The notes: generated from the sequence alone by a model not told the origin. A DNA stretch of 64,000 bases from Batrachochytrium dendrobatidis JAM81 (GCF_000203795.2 NW_006281112.1:566291-630290), one strand, 5' to 3'. Positions 23,880-36,532 are shown, counted from the stretch's first letter. A program made the numbers and translations.

Positions 23880-25013
23880 ACATCTATCTGTAGCAGCAGA
23901 TTAGAATGATAGGTTGTGGTTCTGATCTAATGATATTTACTGTGATGATGTACCTGTTTTTGATCGAGCTTTTATGTCCATGCCAACTATCCAACTTGGA
24001 ATTTTAATACCTTGTTTTAAAATAAAATAGAGTTTATACTGTCATTGATACGCATATCGCATGATTGTTACTAGCCAAGCCATCATATAAAAATGCGATC
24101 AACTCTGACAAATCATTATTCTAAAACTAAGCCATAGCTTGAACCCATATTATTTTAAAATACAAACTACACCACTTCCAAAGATTGTTACAGCCTGTAT
24201 TGTCCAACATTATGTGGTGATGTTGAAATCAACAAATTGGTGCAACACTGAATGTATGTGGTGATTGTCGAGTATCGAGTTCATCTAGTTGTTTCTTGGT
24301 GTTTTCAATATCTATAAGCATCTTGTTCATAATTCCAAGGTATGTGTGTCAATGGTCTTGTTGCTCATAATGTGTATTTGCTATTAGGTTATCAACTGTT
24401 GGTAGTTGTGGTCTGAAATCGCATGGAACATGTCAACAAACTGCGTATGTTCTTGTACAATTTGCGATATTGCATTTGTAAACAATGTGTCAAACCGACG
24501 TTGAATGTGGTTCCAAATTGTCGATTGGTGTTTTGATATGGATGGAAATTGAAGTCTAGTTTCCATTCCACATGGCGTTCTAAACGCTTTGCGAAATTCA
24601 CAGTAGCATGGTTCAACAGAGTGTTGGGTATTGGTGTATATCAAACACTGTGGGATTTGAAACCTTGACCAGTTATTGAGGTGACTGTGGTAAAAGACAT
24701 GACCTGAATGCCACTACACAATGGTTTGTTGTACACTCCAGTGTGCGTTGGTTGGTCGAGTAAGCTCTGATATGTTCTTGTTGTATCAAGTTGTTATACA
24801 ACAAACTATCAACGTCAGAAATACAGAGTCAAGCTGATTGAACTCTGAAAATGAGAGCCTCGACTGGAATAGTGTTCAAATCTGAGATATTTGACAGATC
24901 TAGTCACTTGTTCAACCATAACCATCATATATTTTAGTTCTGGAACCAAAACAACTATGTCGAGTGGTAAAACAATTGTTCTTGTCACAGACGTTATGCT
25001 GTATAGTTCTGGG
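23880..25013. other. Intergenic/accessory DNA of unknown origin
   Basis: About 1.1 kb. Minus-strand ORFs at 24384-24644 show no domain that I recognise. A short perfect inverted pair, TTGTATCAAGTTGTTATACAA, lies at 24780-24800. From about 24200 onward the composition changes to the TG/CA-rich style seen through the decayed elements to 30 kb. Confidence 0.45.
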
Positions 25014-25957
25014 TCATTTCATTGCTGCTGTTTGAGATTCTGTCATGCCAAAGTCTTGGGTTTCAGTTTGTAGTAGACATTCTGAACTTGACTGAAAGTG
25101 TCTAGTGTTTCCACTCTTTCCACTTTTTACACTGTAGATTTGTATTTATCAGACTCTGGACTCGAACAAGACATTGAAAAGTGGATATGTGACAACCTCG
25201 TAAAGTCACCAACACTCGGACAAAGTGATGTTGGTAGTGCTCGAATGGACTTTTACCAGGCACACATTTGTCAGTCAACTATTTCAAGCATCTTGAAATG
25301 GAACAACACATACAGAAAGCTCACTCTTGTAAGCGACTGATGAATTGGCATGGATGAGTTTGTCAAGTATTGAAAACATTCGCACAATAGAATCAAATAT
25401 TTGGATTGCAATGGACGAGTTGGGTTTAAACTTGGTGATTGTACAATGTATGGCTATACAAACAGAGGTGAAAGAGTACAGTCCAAAAACAACATTTCAG
25501 TTCAAAACTATAGTCTAATAGTGTGTGTTTCATATGACGATCAATATGTTGAGAGATTGATCAAGGCAGCAGTGAATGCTGTAATATTAACTTGTTAAAC
25601 AATGACATGCAACATTCCCAAACATTTCCAAACGGTCACTTTATTCTAGACAACATTCCATTCCACAAAACAACTCTGATTAGACATGGTTTACCAACTA
25701 TTCAACAAACAGCGCGAGGTTTGGAACTACACTATACAGCATCATACTGTCCATTCTTGAACCCTGCTGACAATTACTTTGGTGTTTGGAATGACTGTGT
25801 GTGCTGAGCCATTCCAGACACCAAACAACTTGTAGCTTCAATAAAACAAATAATCCATTTCCAACAACAACAATGAATATGTAACGATTGTTTATTCCAA
25901 GACAATCATTACAAGATCAATACAAAAGTATTTGATTTTACGTGAATACGACTGTAA
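25014..25957 (+). mobile_element. IS630/Tc1-type transposon copy 1, transposase broken
   Basis: Remains of a DDE transposase run left to right in three frames: an N-terminal segment (25098-25340), a central segment with the first acidic motif (GFKLGDC) and a C-terminal segment with HFILDNIPFHKT (second Asp) and YCPFLNPADNYFGVW (third acidic residue an Asp, not Glu). Stops and frameshifts separate them. The right terminus ends in TTTTACGTGAATACGACTGTAAA. No matching inverted terminus is seen on the left, so the copy is 5'-truncated. A near-identical copy with the same left limit lies at 61374-62325. Confidence 0.85.
25098..25807 (+). pseudogene. IS630/Tc1-type DDE transposase pseudogene
   Basis: Three partial frames that together cover most of a DDE_3-type transposase; details are given with the element. 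Inactive because in-frame stops follow the first segment and the central segment. Confidence 0.82.
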
Positions 25958-26099
25958 AATAAACTTGGGTGTTGAACCACAAGATTATCTCATGCAAGCA
26001 AACCATACGAGTGTATTTTGGCAGTGCTACAAGTTTGTTGACCAACTCATGTATGACGATATCAGCACAAACTCGATTGATCGAACAGCCATATATACA

Positions 26100-29000
26100 C
26101 ATTGTTGTCAGTTACATCGAGTGTTTGTCCAAATAGGTTGATTCAGATGGGTTGCATATAACCGACCAATCCAGCATTCATCCATTGTCAAACAACTATA
26201 ATGCACAATACCACCAAGTGTGCAATTACACTTGCACTGATCAGTCGTTGCACAGTATGCATCAGTCAATGTTAAACATATGTGTGTCTGCAACTAAATT
26301 GCAGTCCATGACACATCCACACGATCCAACATGACAAATCATGTATTGTGAGTCCAAGATTGATCAAAAACCTGATCATGGTAAACACAGCATGTTGTTG
26401 CATATCAGAGTCGATATATCGAGTGACAGTTGCACACTTGTTGATGGTGCACAGCGTATCAGTCACAATACATGCACGGTATTGCATTGCAGTCATTGGA
26501 TGATAACTGGTTGCAATGTGATACCGATCGACATACATCAGCATGGTGTGATGTGACCATAATCATGGTGGAATGTGTTGGAGTTGGCATTGTGAGTTGA
26601 CAATCGATACACCATGCACATGACTGGAACATATATATTCGAGTGTGGTTTGGTTGGTGTCAGGTTGATCATGCAATCGCATCGGTGCAACGAGTGAGTG
26701 AGCTGATGGTGATCTGAACCCATTTCAACAACAAGGAGTTGACAGTCATGGATTTGCATGCATTCAATGTGTAGCACACCGTTGTTGACTGTTGACTGTG
26801 TATGCAAGTCAAGTCACCACCAACCAACAACCACATCTAGTGCATACATGATCATTACTAGAATGACTGCTAAGAATATTCGTGTCTAAAAGTTGATTGT
26901 GAGTTGATGGTTTGCAAGAACCAGACAAAACCAACATGCTATTGGATACAGCAACCTGATTATAGTCCAGTCGCATGGTGTGATACAGTGGTTCGTGCAA
27001 TACAACATCCAGATATTTGTAGTGTTGAACACGACGAATCTGTTGTCCGTGTAGCATCATATCAATTGGTAATTCGGAATCAAAGTGCTGTGACCACAGA
27101 AACTAAGTATGTTGCATTTGACTACACCAAAGCTTATTTGACATTGTTCCATCCATTGTGCAAGTACACCAGATGCCAACTGGAGCAACTGATCAGAATC
27201 GGCAAATATCACGATATTGTCGGCATATATGAATCCTCACATTGGTGGTGATTTACACGATACTCATGCAATGACAATCGGTTGATATCATCGTGTATGT
27301 TGTTGATGAACATGTTGAACAACAATCTGACAGTGGACACCACCACCGGACTCCATGTTCAATTGGAAATGGGTTAGAAACCAATGATCCAGTCTGAGCA
27401 CAAGCTGATGAGCATGTGTGTAGCGCTATTAGCAAGACCAGTGTGCGTGGTGTCAATCACATATGCTGCAGTTATCATATCAAGGCACCAACCATGACAG
27501 TGTCGAATGCATTTTGAATGTCAATCAACACAACAATAATATTGAGCTGCACGCACTGCCGTCATTGAACAATATCGACTAGTGAATCAACTTACACAAC
27601 ACACTTGTCTGATTTGAAATCGACCATGCTCAGTGGTGACGAGTTTGTTGAGCACCACGATCCATCAATGTGTGTTTGCAAGACCTTGCATACTAGTTTA
27701 TGACACACATCAATCAGTGTAATACCGTGGTTGTCATTTGTATCAATGTGATCACCGTTATTCTTGTCGATATATGCAGTCAGTACAATTGGTACAGTGT
27801 ATGCAGACTGCCATCAGGTTGCATAGTGGCCGTCAACATATTGACTGAGCTGTGTAGCAAAACGAGCAAATGGATTGGGTGGTTCATCAGGTGTATCATC
27901 CGATGTATATAATGCGACTCGACAGAATGTGACCAATATCCTGTTGTTTTCCGAGTGTCTGGTGTGAACCATCTGCTGTATTGCATCAGCTAGTCGATTT
28001 CAAGATATATCCGAGTCGAGATCAGTGGCATCGTCACGAATCGGAAACAGTTTGTATGGTGGAAGTGAATCACGTATATGCAAGTACTGACATTACTGCA
28101 AGTCAAGTAAATGTCCACTATCGTCCGTAGCAAGACACAAGTAGTGATTATTCGGTATGTCAAAAATAATATCACTGCTGTACTGAATGATATGATTGGC
28201 ATCACATCGTATAGTGGAATGAAATGGGGTGATGACTGTTGTGTGTGTTGCACCACCAGACATGACTCGAGCTGCTACAAATGTCATATCAAAACGATCA
28301 TCAATACTGTCCGGTCAAGTGTGTCAGCAAACTTGATCCAGTTCATATGTTCATTGGCACATTCAAGTCGCTGGATTGTTGCATTGTGTTTGTCCCAGCA
28401 TGCATCTAGTTGGCTGCGACAGAGTTCATTGTGATTGTCGCGGATACTTGCTGTAATGTACATCAATATTCCAGTGTTACAATGTCAAGTTGTCCGTTTG
28501 ATTGGGCGATACAGTCGACGTTTATGTAGCCGAGCAGTATGTGCATGTGCGTGCAGTTGACAGTCATTCACTGTTGCATTGGCAGCATCCAATAACTGAA
28601 TGCATAGCTCGTGTGTGTCCGTGTATGATCCATCAAACGCTGCATATATTCCACCAATCGTGAACATTGCAATCCGATCATAGGCATATATGCAGAGTTG
28701 TGATATGTCAGTTGGATGAGTGGAATGGACTGAATGAGTTGGTGCATGTGTATTAGTGCGGATGCAAGTGTAAATGACACATCGTCAACAACCGCAATCT
28801 TCATGTCTACACGAGCAGATTTTACAAGTGTTTGTTCAGTCTCGTCACACACAAAGTGATTGATAGAGTGTCAATGACATGCAGTCCTGCTCACTCGAGT
28901 GATGTTACTGTCTGCATATTGCCAGCATACTGCATGACAGTCAAACGCAGTATTCATGCGTGTATGATGCGTTGTAATGGCGCATATTCAGTGTTCCAGT

Positions 29001-29700
29001 TTGCAAACAGTAGCACGGATGAGTGATCGTCAAACGGAATAACTGCTGACAGGACATGTTGAATGGCAGACAAGACATTTCACGTTTGATAGTCGCATGC
29101 AGCCGAGTGTCCAATGTACACAGCCAACAGTCCAAACACAGTCAGGTGTAAAGTTTGGAATGTTTGCGACAATTATGGTGCCATAAACAGTCATTTTGCA
29201 AATCCAAACCATTTGTCAATACCGAATGGTGTCTCGATGTTCGGGAACAGTTGCCGAGTGTTGCAATACATTGAAACCACACACTGTGTGCTTGAAACTG
29301 TCCGTTGCAATGCAAGTCTCGGATAATCCACATAGTCGGTTTGGCTGAATATATGTCAAAGTAGTGAGTGTTTGCTGGCAATGTTTGACACATTGACTGA
29401 CAATATTTGACAACAATTAGGAAGTGAAACACACAGTGAGGATGTCGTTGGATGCCTGCGTTGACAGTTTTTGTGTATGTGTCAGTTGTTGTATGGATGA
29501 TTGGTGACAGAGTTGATGGATAGTGTGTGCGGAACATGACTCTGGCACAGTAATACGGACTCGTGCACCGAGTTGAGTTGTCCAGCAATCGATTTTGGAA
29601 ATGTGTTTGATGTGATGGTTTGAGATGGATGCCAAATGACCACGAATGTTACCAATTGTCATGACAGTTGATTGTTGATTCAAAACGTTGTTTGTTTGGT
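26100..29700 (-). mobile_element. Heavily decayed LINE (non-LTR retrotransposon)
   Basis: Read on the minus strand, the order is that of a LINE. An endonuclease-like start (MTIGNIRGHLASISNHHIKH) lies at about 29660-29580. Reverse transcriptase motifs follow: VLIDIQNAFDTVMV at about 27545-27490, HGVRWWCPLSD at about 27355-27325, and IYADNIVIFADS at 27230-27195 (YADD altered to YADN). The YKYLDVVL motif after the palm is at about 27025-26990. A Cys/His segment near 26260-26200 may be the zinc finger that follows LINE RTs. Stops and frameshifts occur throughout. The limits given are approximate. Confidence 0.75.
27180..27560 (-). pseudogene. Reverse transcriptase core of the decayed LINE
   Basis: The palm motifs are still readable: DIQNAFDTV (box A, metal-binding Asp), GVRxxCPLS (normally GVRQGCPLS) and YADN (normally YADD, so the second catalytic Asp is lost). 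At least one frameshift separates CPLSD from the following FIN-like segment. Not functional. Confidence 0.82.
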
Positions 29701-30027
29701 ATTAATGGTTAGAGTGTCACTCATTGACCTGTCAGATCAGCAAGTGTTATTTCGGTGAGTTTCGTGTTTATTGTAGTCACATCAACATCAGCAGGTTGCA
29801 CTACGGATTTGCTTGACAGAGTTGCAGATCCAGTTGGATTGATAGACGAGCAACTGTGCAAACAACTGTGCGAGTTGCAGGATGTTTGAGATCCAACAAA
29901 ACACTGCTTGCACACAAGTTCATGAATGCAGATTGTCAGACTTGACCATCAACTCACAGTATAAATTGCATGTACAACAGTTTACACGCTTACCCATCAA
30001 CAATAAACCCACATAATCAGCAAATCA
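29701..30027. other. Gene-free stretch upstream of the LINE remnant
   Basis: About 330 bp between the LINE and the DnaJ stop codon. The ORF at 29721-29915 is Ser/Thr-rich without a domain. Nothing was recognised. Confidence 0.4.
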
Positions 30028-31072
30028 TCAACGAGCAGCCAGTTCAATGGTTGGGTTGATGTTTTTTGTTGGAGTTTCTGGATCAAACTTGACCTGATTT
30101 GTACCGAGTTGTGTCATGACTACAAGATTATGCGACAGTTTCTGAATACGTTCTTTACGAATCAAACGACGTTGTTTGTACATCAATGCCGAGTCTTGTT
30201 TGGCTTGAGTGGTAGAATCTGTAGATGGCACTTCTGTTCCCGAGTTGATTGTAGAAGAGTTGGAGTCAGTGGTCAAGTCATTGGATTTGGATGGATCTTT
30301 TGCAGCCATGACGTCTTTAAAATTCCGAGCAATGGATATTTCACCAATGATATCAACAAACATATCACCACCAAACTGTTGTCTGAAGAATTGTTCTGGA
30401 TCGACAAACACAGATCCTTCAGAACCCACTGCAGCAGCCTTTCCATGAATATTATAAAATGAACGACGCTGTGGATCCGACAAGACTAAAATTTAAACAT
30501 TAGTATAGTTTTTCTGGATACACATGAACCATCAAGTCTGTACCTTGATAAGCTTCAGATATTTGTTTAAACATTTCTTCAGCCAATGGATTGTCCAAGT
30601 TTTTATCAGGATGACACTTTATAGCCTTGAGATAATACGCCTTTTTGATGACAGCACTAGACGCCGTAGCAGGAATCTCCAACAAATCATAATATTCCAT
30701 ATCGATTGGATGGTCATCTAAATCAATCATGAAATTAGAAGACAAGAATCATCCTTTTTCAAAGGTTTTACAATTACCTGAGCCGGTTTTTCCAAGAGAA
30801 GTTTTTGGTCTGCGACTGGAAGCATTGTTGGTAGATTGGTCCGAGGCATTTGTAGTTTTTTTAGCAGAAACAGATGGAGTCTGTTGAACAGCAGAAGTTG
30901 GAATAGAACAAGTCTCTACAAGAAAATCAAACCACTCTATAAACAGAAAAGGCATAAGCTGGAGTGACAGGAAGATAGAATTCAATGACTACAGAACACT
31001 TTGGACACTTTGCAGTGACAGAAGGTTTTGGTCTCCTCGATTCAATAACAGGAATATGAGTTGAATCGCTCA
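30028..31072 (-). CDS. DnaJ/Hsp40 co-chaperone (DnaJ-X type)
   Basis: Clear exons: about 30919-30778, 30717-30544 and 30485-30028, with GT-AG ends and matching phases across the last two introns. The J-domain reads YYDLLEIPATASSAVIKKAY, then KCHPDKN (HPD intact) and ISEAYQVLSDPQRRSFYN. The C-terminal part with FGGDMFVDIIGEISIARNF is typical of DnaJ-X proteins such as yeast Djp1/Caj1. Upstream, 31072-30975 encodes MSDSTHIPVIESRRPKP and a CPKC motif that is probably the first exon, but I could not find an in-phase join to the next. J-proteins stimulate Hsp70 ATPase. Confidence 0.82.
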
Positions 31073-31080
31073 TGTTATCA

Positions 31081-31658
31081 ACAACCAAATCTCAGCAAAT
31101 GCAAAATGGAACACTTGTGTTGAAAATTTCCTTGATTTTGTTGGAATAAAAATAAATCGAATATTCTTGTTGAAAATTGACTTGATTGATATTGTTGGAA
31201 TTGCAGGCTTACAAACTCATTTTTATTAGAATGTCAGCAAGAGTTGTTGCACAATACAAAACTGCATTTCGCGATATTATTGTTGAACGGTTTAAACCAG
31301 ATTCAATAGTAAATGTGTCGTTTTGTTGATTCAAAAATGTATATTTCGTAAATGAAACTCATCTTCAATTGTCTGATTTACAAGTTGGTTTTGGAATACT
31401 TGAAATAGTACCGCAGTATGTATTGAACAGTGGAAAATGTAAAAAACAATAGTAGTATAGATAGGGCACTGAATGATACTACTCTTCTTGGTAGATGCTC
31501 TGCTAAAAGTTGTTCAAAGTGTCTGGAGTTGATCTCGCCTGTGACAGGTGATTTATGCTAAAATGCCATGGACAATCAATGTCAAATATAATGGTCAAGA
31601 CTCGGTGCTTTATTCATACAAATAATTGTCTAATTCATTCCAACCCAAATGTACTATC
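31081..31658. other. Intergenic region, possible truncated gene start
   Basis: On the plus strand at 31231-31308 an ATG opens a 26-codon stretch (MSARVVAQYKTAFRD) ending at a good donor (GTAAATG), but later sequence offers no longer coding exon. It may be the stub of a gene lost where the accessory region begins. Nothing else was recognised. Confidence 0.4.
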
Positions 31659-33281
31659 TCAAGTACTTTCAACCAGACTAAGGAGCAAGTTTGTTTCTTC
31701 CATTCGAGCAACAGGGGAGCAATTTCGTGTAGAGAAGCCAAAGTCAATGATATATGGATTCCCAGATTCATCAATCAAGATATTCTCCTTTTTGATATCG
31801 TTATGTAGAATACCGGCCTCGTGAATGCTTTCGAGTGTTTCCAACAACTTCTGCTTTTGCTGTTCAGTGAATCCATTGGCCACCGTACCACAGATAGAAA
31901 CACCTACACAGTACAGAACGTCCTCCACAAACCCATGACAAACGAATCTAGGTATGCCATTCCCTTGTAGCCCCGATAGCTGTTCATACACAGAAACCTC
32001 ATTCAGCAATTCTGGAAGCATTTCTCCGTGCTTGGCAATATCAGCAACCTTGAGAGCAATACGGCTAGATCCATAGTAATCCAAATACACTTTGCTTCTT
32101 CCTTCACCAAGAACTGTATCGAATTTGAAATCATCAACATCAAAGTCTTGGGGTTGCTCGTTGATTTGAATTCCAGACGACAAAGAACTGCATCCTTTGG
32201 AGAGACTAGCACGCGGAGATACTCTAGTACTACTTGGTCGAGAGATTTGGGTAGCAGAACTAGCTCTAGACGGACGCTTTGATGCGGGGGGAGAATCCAT
32301 ATGATTGTGATTGACGATGCTGTTGAAATACGATAAGCATTGTTGAACAGTGGGTGTTCGAACAGTAAAGGAGATTCCCTCGGAAACATACAAAGTTTCA
32401 TGAACTTGAGGTTCTTCACAAACGGCACATTCTTGATTTCGATAAACAAACCAGGTGTTTTCGTATGTCGACAGAATCCCATATTGCCTGTGGTTCAATC
32501 GCATATAGTGGTAGAGTTGGTCAAGAGCAGACGCACATGTCCTTTCTGTGTCGTATGAGTTGACGATATCACTGATAGGCAAGGTCCAATTGCCCTTTTC
32601 TTCAACAATGGCGACAATCTCTCCATCTCTAGTCATTAAATGATCTGGTTCCCCTACGCAGCTTGTGATTTGACGTCGTGCCTTGAATTCAGAAGGAGGA
32701 ATGAAACACTTGGCAGAGATATTGAGCAAATTGAGCTTGATGAAGGGTTGAAGACTTTGAACTTCTTCGGTGATGATAATTCCAGGAACAAACACAGGTC
32801 TTTGTACTCTTTGAGAATGCTGATGATGATTAGCACCAATCCAATCAACAACGCTTTGCTTAAAATCAGACCACAGGAAAACATGTGTCGGCTTCTTCCA
32901 AATTCTGCCAGAGGTGTTGGGTCTTGACACAGGATTGTCATACACCGGTTCAGGAAGAGACCAAACCATATGCTCGTCCATAGTGATAGTATCTCTTAGA
33001 GAGCGAATAATCAGTGGATGGTCGTAGGAACCAGTAGGTTGCTGAATATCAATCAAAAGAGTATTCCCAGGAATAGCAGGTCCATCAGGCAAGTGGAGAG
33101 TGAGCTCGTCAACAAAGGTAGAAGCAAGAGGAGAGTTTGGAAGTGCTTGGAAAGCAACAACCAGGTCAGCAACACTATCAAGGGGGAAAGGCCGCAAAGC
33201 GGTCCTTTCACTATTGATATGGGTATCAACCTTTACAGGTTGGTTGTGGAGGTATTGAATGTAGAATGGTATGTTTTCCAT
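31659..33281 (-). CDS. Crinkler (CRN) effector-type protein with nuclease-like middle and C-terminal kinase
   Basis: The start is set at 33281 (MENIPFYIQYL), because the second CRN here begins in the same way (M...LYIQYL) and the upstream in-frame sequence is a pyrimidine-rich leader; 540 residues, no intron. Residues 1-110 are the CRN header (ubiquitin-like, with DELTLHLPDG and HPLIIRS). The middle has PDHLMTRDG...IVAIVEEKGNW near 213-230, resembling the D...ExK core of PD-(D/E)xK nucleases. From about residue 390: LGEGRSKVYL, ALKVADI, HNDIKKENILI, IIDFGFS, an apparently active kinase. No signal peptide. Family knowledge: CRN proteins are modular and many act in nuclei. The role here is inferred. 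Confidence 0.85.
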   Translation of the reverse strand: MENIPFYIQYLHNQPVKVDTHINSERTALRPFPLDSVADLVVAFQALPNSPLASTFVDELTLHLPDGPAIPGNTLLIDIQQPTGSYDHPLIIRSLRDTITMDEHMVWSLPEPVYDNPVSRPNTSGRIWKKPTHVFLWSDFKQSVVDWIGANHHQHSQRVQRPVFVPGIIITEEVQSLQPFIKLNLLNISAKCFIPPSEFKARRQITSCVGEPDHLMTRDGEIVAIVEEKGNWTLPISDIVNSYDTERTCASALDQLYHYMRLNHRQYGILSTYENTWFVYRNQECAVCEEPQVHETLYVSEGISFTVRTPTVQQCLSYFNSIVNHNHMDSPPASKRPSRASSATQISRPSSTRVSPRASLSKGCSSLSSGIQINEQPQDFDVDDFKFDTVLGEGRSKVYLDYYGSSRIALKVADIAKHGEMLPELLNEVSVYEQLSGLQGNGIPRFVCHGFVEDVLYCVGVSICGTVANGFTEQQKQKLLETLESIHEAGILHNDIKKENILIDESGNPYIIDFGFSTRNCSPVARMEETNLLLSLVEST

Positions 33282-33409
33282 TAGAGTTTGTTTAAATAGA
33301 AAGGAATAGAGTAGAAGAAAGAGCAAAAGGAAATGTAATAGAATAGAGTGGAATGAAATGTAATGAAGAAAAGAAAGGAAAAAATCCGACTTTAAATCCA
33401 AAATTTAAT

Positions 33410-33615
33410 GTCATGTGAATAATGTGAAACAAATTCACACAATAGTTTAAATTAAGCATTTTTGTGTGAAATTAAAACTGTTAAATTAAGCATTTTTGTG
33501 AAATTACAACTGTCAAATTGTATTAATTTGTCATGTATTCAAATTCACACACTTTGAATAGTTTAAATTAAGCATTTTGTGTGAAATTACAACTGTTAAA
33601 TTAAGCATTTGTCAT
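33410..33615. repeat. Tandem-repeat array in the CRN kinase gene's upstream region
   Basis: Four copies of a unit like TTAAATTAAGCATTTTTGTG followed by TGAAATTACAACTG begin near 33446, 33481, 33563 and 33597. Between the second and third sits a segment with ATTCACACACTTTGAATAG that also occurs upstream of the other CRN (53774-53794). The other CRN has only one, collapsed version, so the array expanded here. Confidence 0.7.
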
Positions 33616-36532
33616 GTGTTTATTTGTATTGTTCAATCGAGTGTCAATTCAACTCAATTGATTACATTATAATATTCAATATTCAGATTGAGTTTGATTG
33701 TTGGATTAGTAAATGTGTTACAAAACATGCATTTACATACTGAATCTGACAAGTGGATAATGATTGTTCCAATCAACACATGGATTGAATTGACTGCAAT
33801 ATTGTCATTGATTGCAGTCACTGTTGACCAATACATTGTAATACATTGACAGTTTTGACATCAACATTGTCATTCATGTCAAGTTGTGTGTAGTTGCTAA
33901 TATTATACCACAACAATACTGACAACTTTCAAGTCCTGTGATACACCGTTTTAACCATGACCGGATCGATGTTGATCACTTGTCAATACACGGGTCAGTT
34001 GTATAATCGCACAACTGTTGGTTAACCAATGTTTGACTGTCGATATTTGAATCATGAATATTGTCCAACATAATCGTCACTAACATTGTCGTTGTCGTTT
34101 GATTGCCTTGTTTTGTGAATAATCATTGCAATGTCATTTGTTCAGTTGTTGTTGGTTTATTGAAACCATGTCACAATTCTTGATATATTGCACGTAATCT
34201 TGTAATTGTTGGTGTTGTCTGTAGTAATTCTGTCAATGTATACGAATGGCACTTGTTGCTAATTGGTAGTTGTTTATGATTAATACACAACCGATCAGGT
34301 TTGGTGACCATTCTATGCACATATATATTTGACATTATATCGGACTGTTATGTTGTTTGATCCAATAGTAGTATATGCCAGTCATACTATAATACTACAT
34401 GTTTGTTGCAATATCCATACAACCTATATCCAAAACTGCACAAACACTGTCATTCAAGATTGATGAGTATACAATCACAAATGAATCCAACGCATTTTTG
34501 CTGTATATAGTTGTATTGAGTGTCGTGTTTGTTGGCTTGTCTGTTGACTTGACTAGATCTGATATTACACGGGCTATTCAACAATTGTATTGAATTCCGG
34601 TTAGTATCGAGTCGTTTGAGTCGTTCAAGTAGTCAAGTTGCTTGGTTTGCAATGTGTTGTGTCCAAGAATCACTTGCAATCAAACCATCACCAAACCACA
34701 AGTTAACAACACCAAATGATATATGACTGGTTATATTAACACATTGCAAACACTCGACGAATTAACCATGAATCAGGTTCAATCATCAATTGTCAATATT
34801 GTCAAAGTGTGTATTCCTGGTTTAGTTGATGATGATCCGAGTATGCGGTATTCGTCACAGTTTGATTTGGTCCAAACAGGTTTTGTAATGGTTTCAACAA
34901 TATCTGATGAATGACATGCTACAATCGCAGTATATTGATATTACCGCATGATACAACTGTTTGGTTGACCAAACGACTCGAATGTTGATGGATTACTATG
35001 CCAATCGACTGTTTTGACTCGATATCACCATACTTGACATACCAACACATGCGACATATGATGGAGTGTGTAATTGCAGTTTGATTGATTCAATGTTGTG
35101 TTACGACATGTGTTACAACATCAGTCACCATGTGTGTTATAGTTTGTATATCCAACAACACATTAGAGTGATTGATTGTCGTTCCGATCGATCGAATGTC
35201 AATGTGTTTGTACAACAGTTTGGTACAACCGATTGTCTGTGGATTATTATCACATGAGTCAATGCTGACCTGATTTACGATATTCAGTGTTGTTGGAATA
35301 TCAACACAACATCAACACCAAACATCAGATCGACACTGCACGTTGATGTTGATGAATGCAACAATGGCTATTGAAACAATACATCATAATGCGTACAAGT
35401 CGCAGATTGCAGTTCAGACTCAATGCAAAATACACATTGTTACAGTTTGGTCATGAACAAAGCGATACACACAATGTGCAGTTTATGTCTACGACTCGAC
35501 TGATTGGTAGACAACGACCATTTGCATCGTTGAACAGTAAACTGATCAGTAAATGACCATCAAACGCATGGCTTGGTATCGACATTCAAGCAATCACCAT
35601 GATTGTAATATTTGCAAGTTGTCCACAAGTTGTTCACAAACGACCATCAATTGACAATGACATGCATGTGCATGTGCATGTGCATGGTTGACTATACAAT
35701 ATACTACATGAACCAATATAGCAATCATGATATAATTGTTATTTATCAAAACATTCTGACACACTAGTCAAAGCGATCATCTTGTTTGACACACTGTATT
35801 CAGTACCATTTGATCAGTGTCGTTGAGCAACACACTACGGATTGTATTGCACATCTTCAAACCCATAAACAATATCAACAATAAAACTGCATGACAACGA
35901 CTCATTCAGCACTTTGAGACATGATGTCGTAGTGTAACATTTTAATATAAATGCTTTGCATTTTGTTTGGTTTTTTGGCAGTTGCAGGCATTCCGTTTGG
36001 TCAATTCCATTGATTATCGACTACACGAGTATGTTGTCAATCTGGTCGATTCATGTATTCAAGACATGTTCCAAACACCTGCGTTGTTATTTGATCCAGT
36101 CGGCAACGCGATCGTGTTCATTCATGGATTGTGAATTAAACTTTGGTCACCACTTGTGTCTTGTTATATCCCAAATGTCATCAGAATGTATCGACTTGTG
36201 CAATCTGTGTTTCAACGATTCGTGGTTGCTGCTTACATGCGTGCAAGGCAAAAAGTGAGCTACATAAAATACCAGAACAATCCACGGAAAACAATCACAA
36301 ACGAGAGTAAGGAACGTTCCGATGTGGATTTCTTTTTGATTATACATCATCCACTACCAATATCAATACTGGTTCCGATATCAACAAGTTTCAATATATC
36401 GGTTGTAAAACGATCATATTGATGCAGTATCGATCATCAAAATGGTGTTTTTTGAAGCCATTACACCATGACATTGACTCGACACAACTATTGCTGTAAC
36501 AGAAGCCAGTCTCTTGTAATGAATACACAATT
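33616..36532. other. Non-coding or decayed part of repeat copy A
   Basis: Plus-strand ORFs of 60-100 codons (34399, 34723, 35066, 35356, 35956) are interrupted at different points in copies A and B. Matching segments are longer in copy B (for example 55364-55675), so they may be pieces of a dead gene. I could not identify the family. A CATGTG microsatellite sits near 35665-35685. Confidence 0.5.

Noticed and set aside
24780..24800. Small hairpin as a terminator or RNA structure
   Set aside because: Isolated short inverted pair with no associated gene.
26272..29135. Many 60-150 codon ORFs on both strands
   Set aside because: Shadows of decayed LINE and TG/CA-rich sequence; only those with RT or endonuclease motifs were used.
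33282..33401. Hydrophobic N-terminal extension of the kinase CRN as a signal peptide
   Set aside because: The extension is a pyrimidine-rich leader in frame; the CRN header and the parallel start of the other CRN place the start at 33281.
34399..34593. Copia-type RT tail (SVDLTRSDITRAIQQL resembles TRPDI..AV..L)
   Set aside because: A single short similarity with no second motif such as ADW or TTEAEY downstream.
35660..35690. CATGTG microsatellite as an origin or regulatory array
   Set aside because: Only a few units and it varies between repeat copies; a simple microsatellite.
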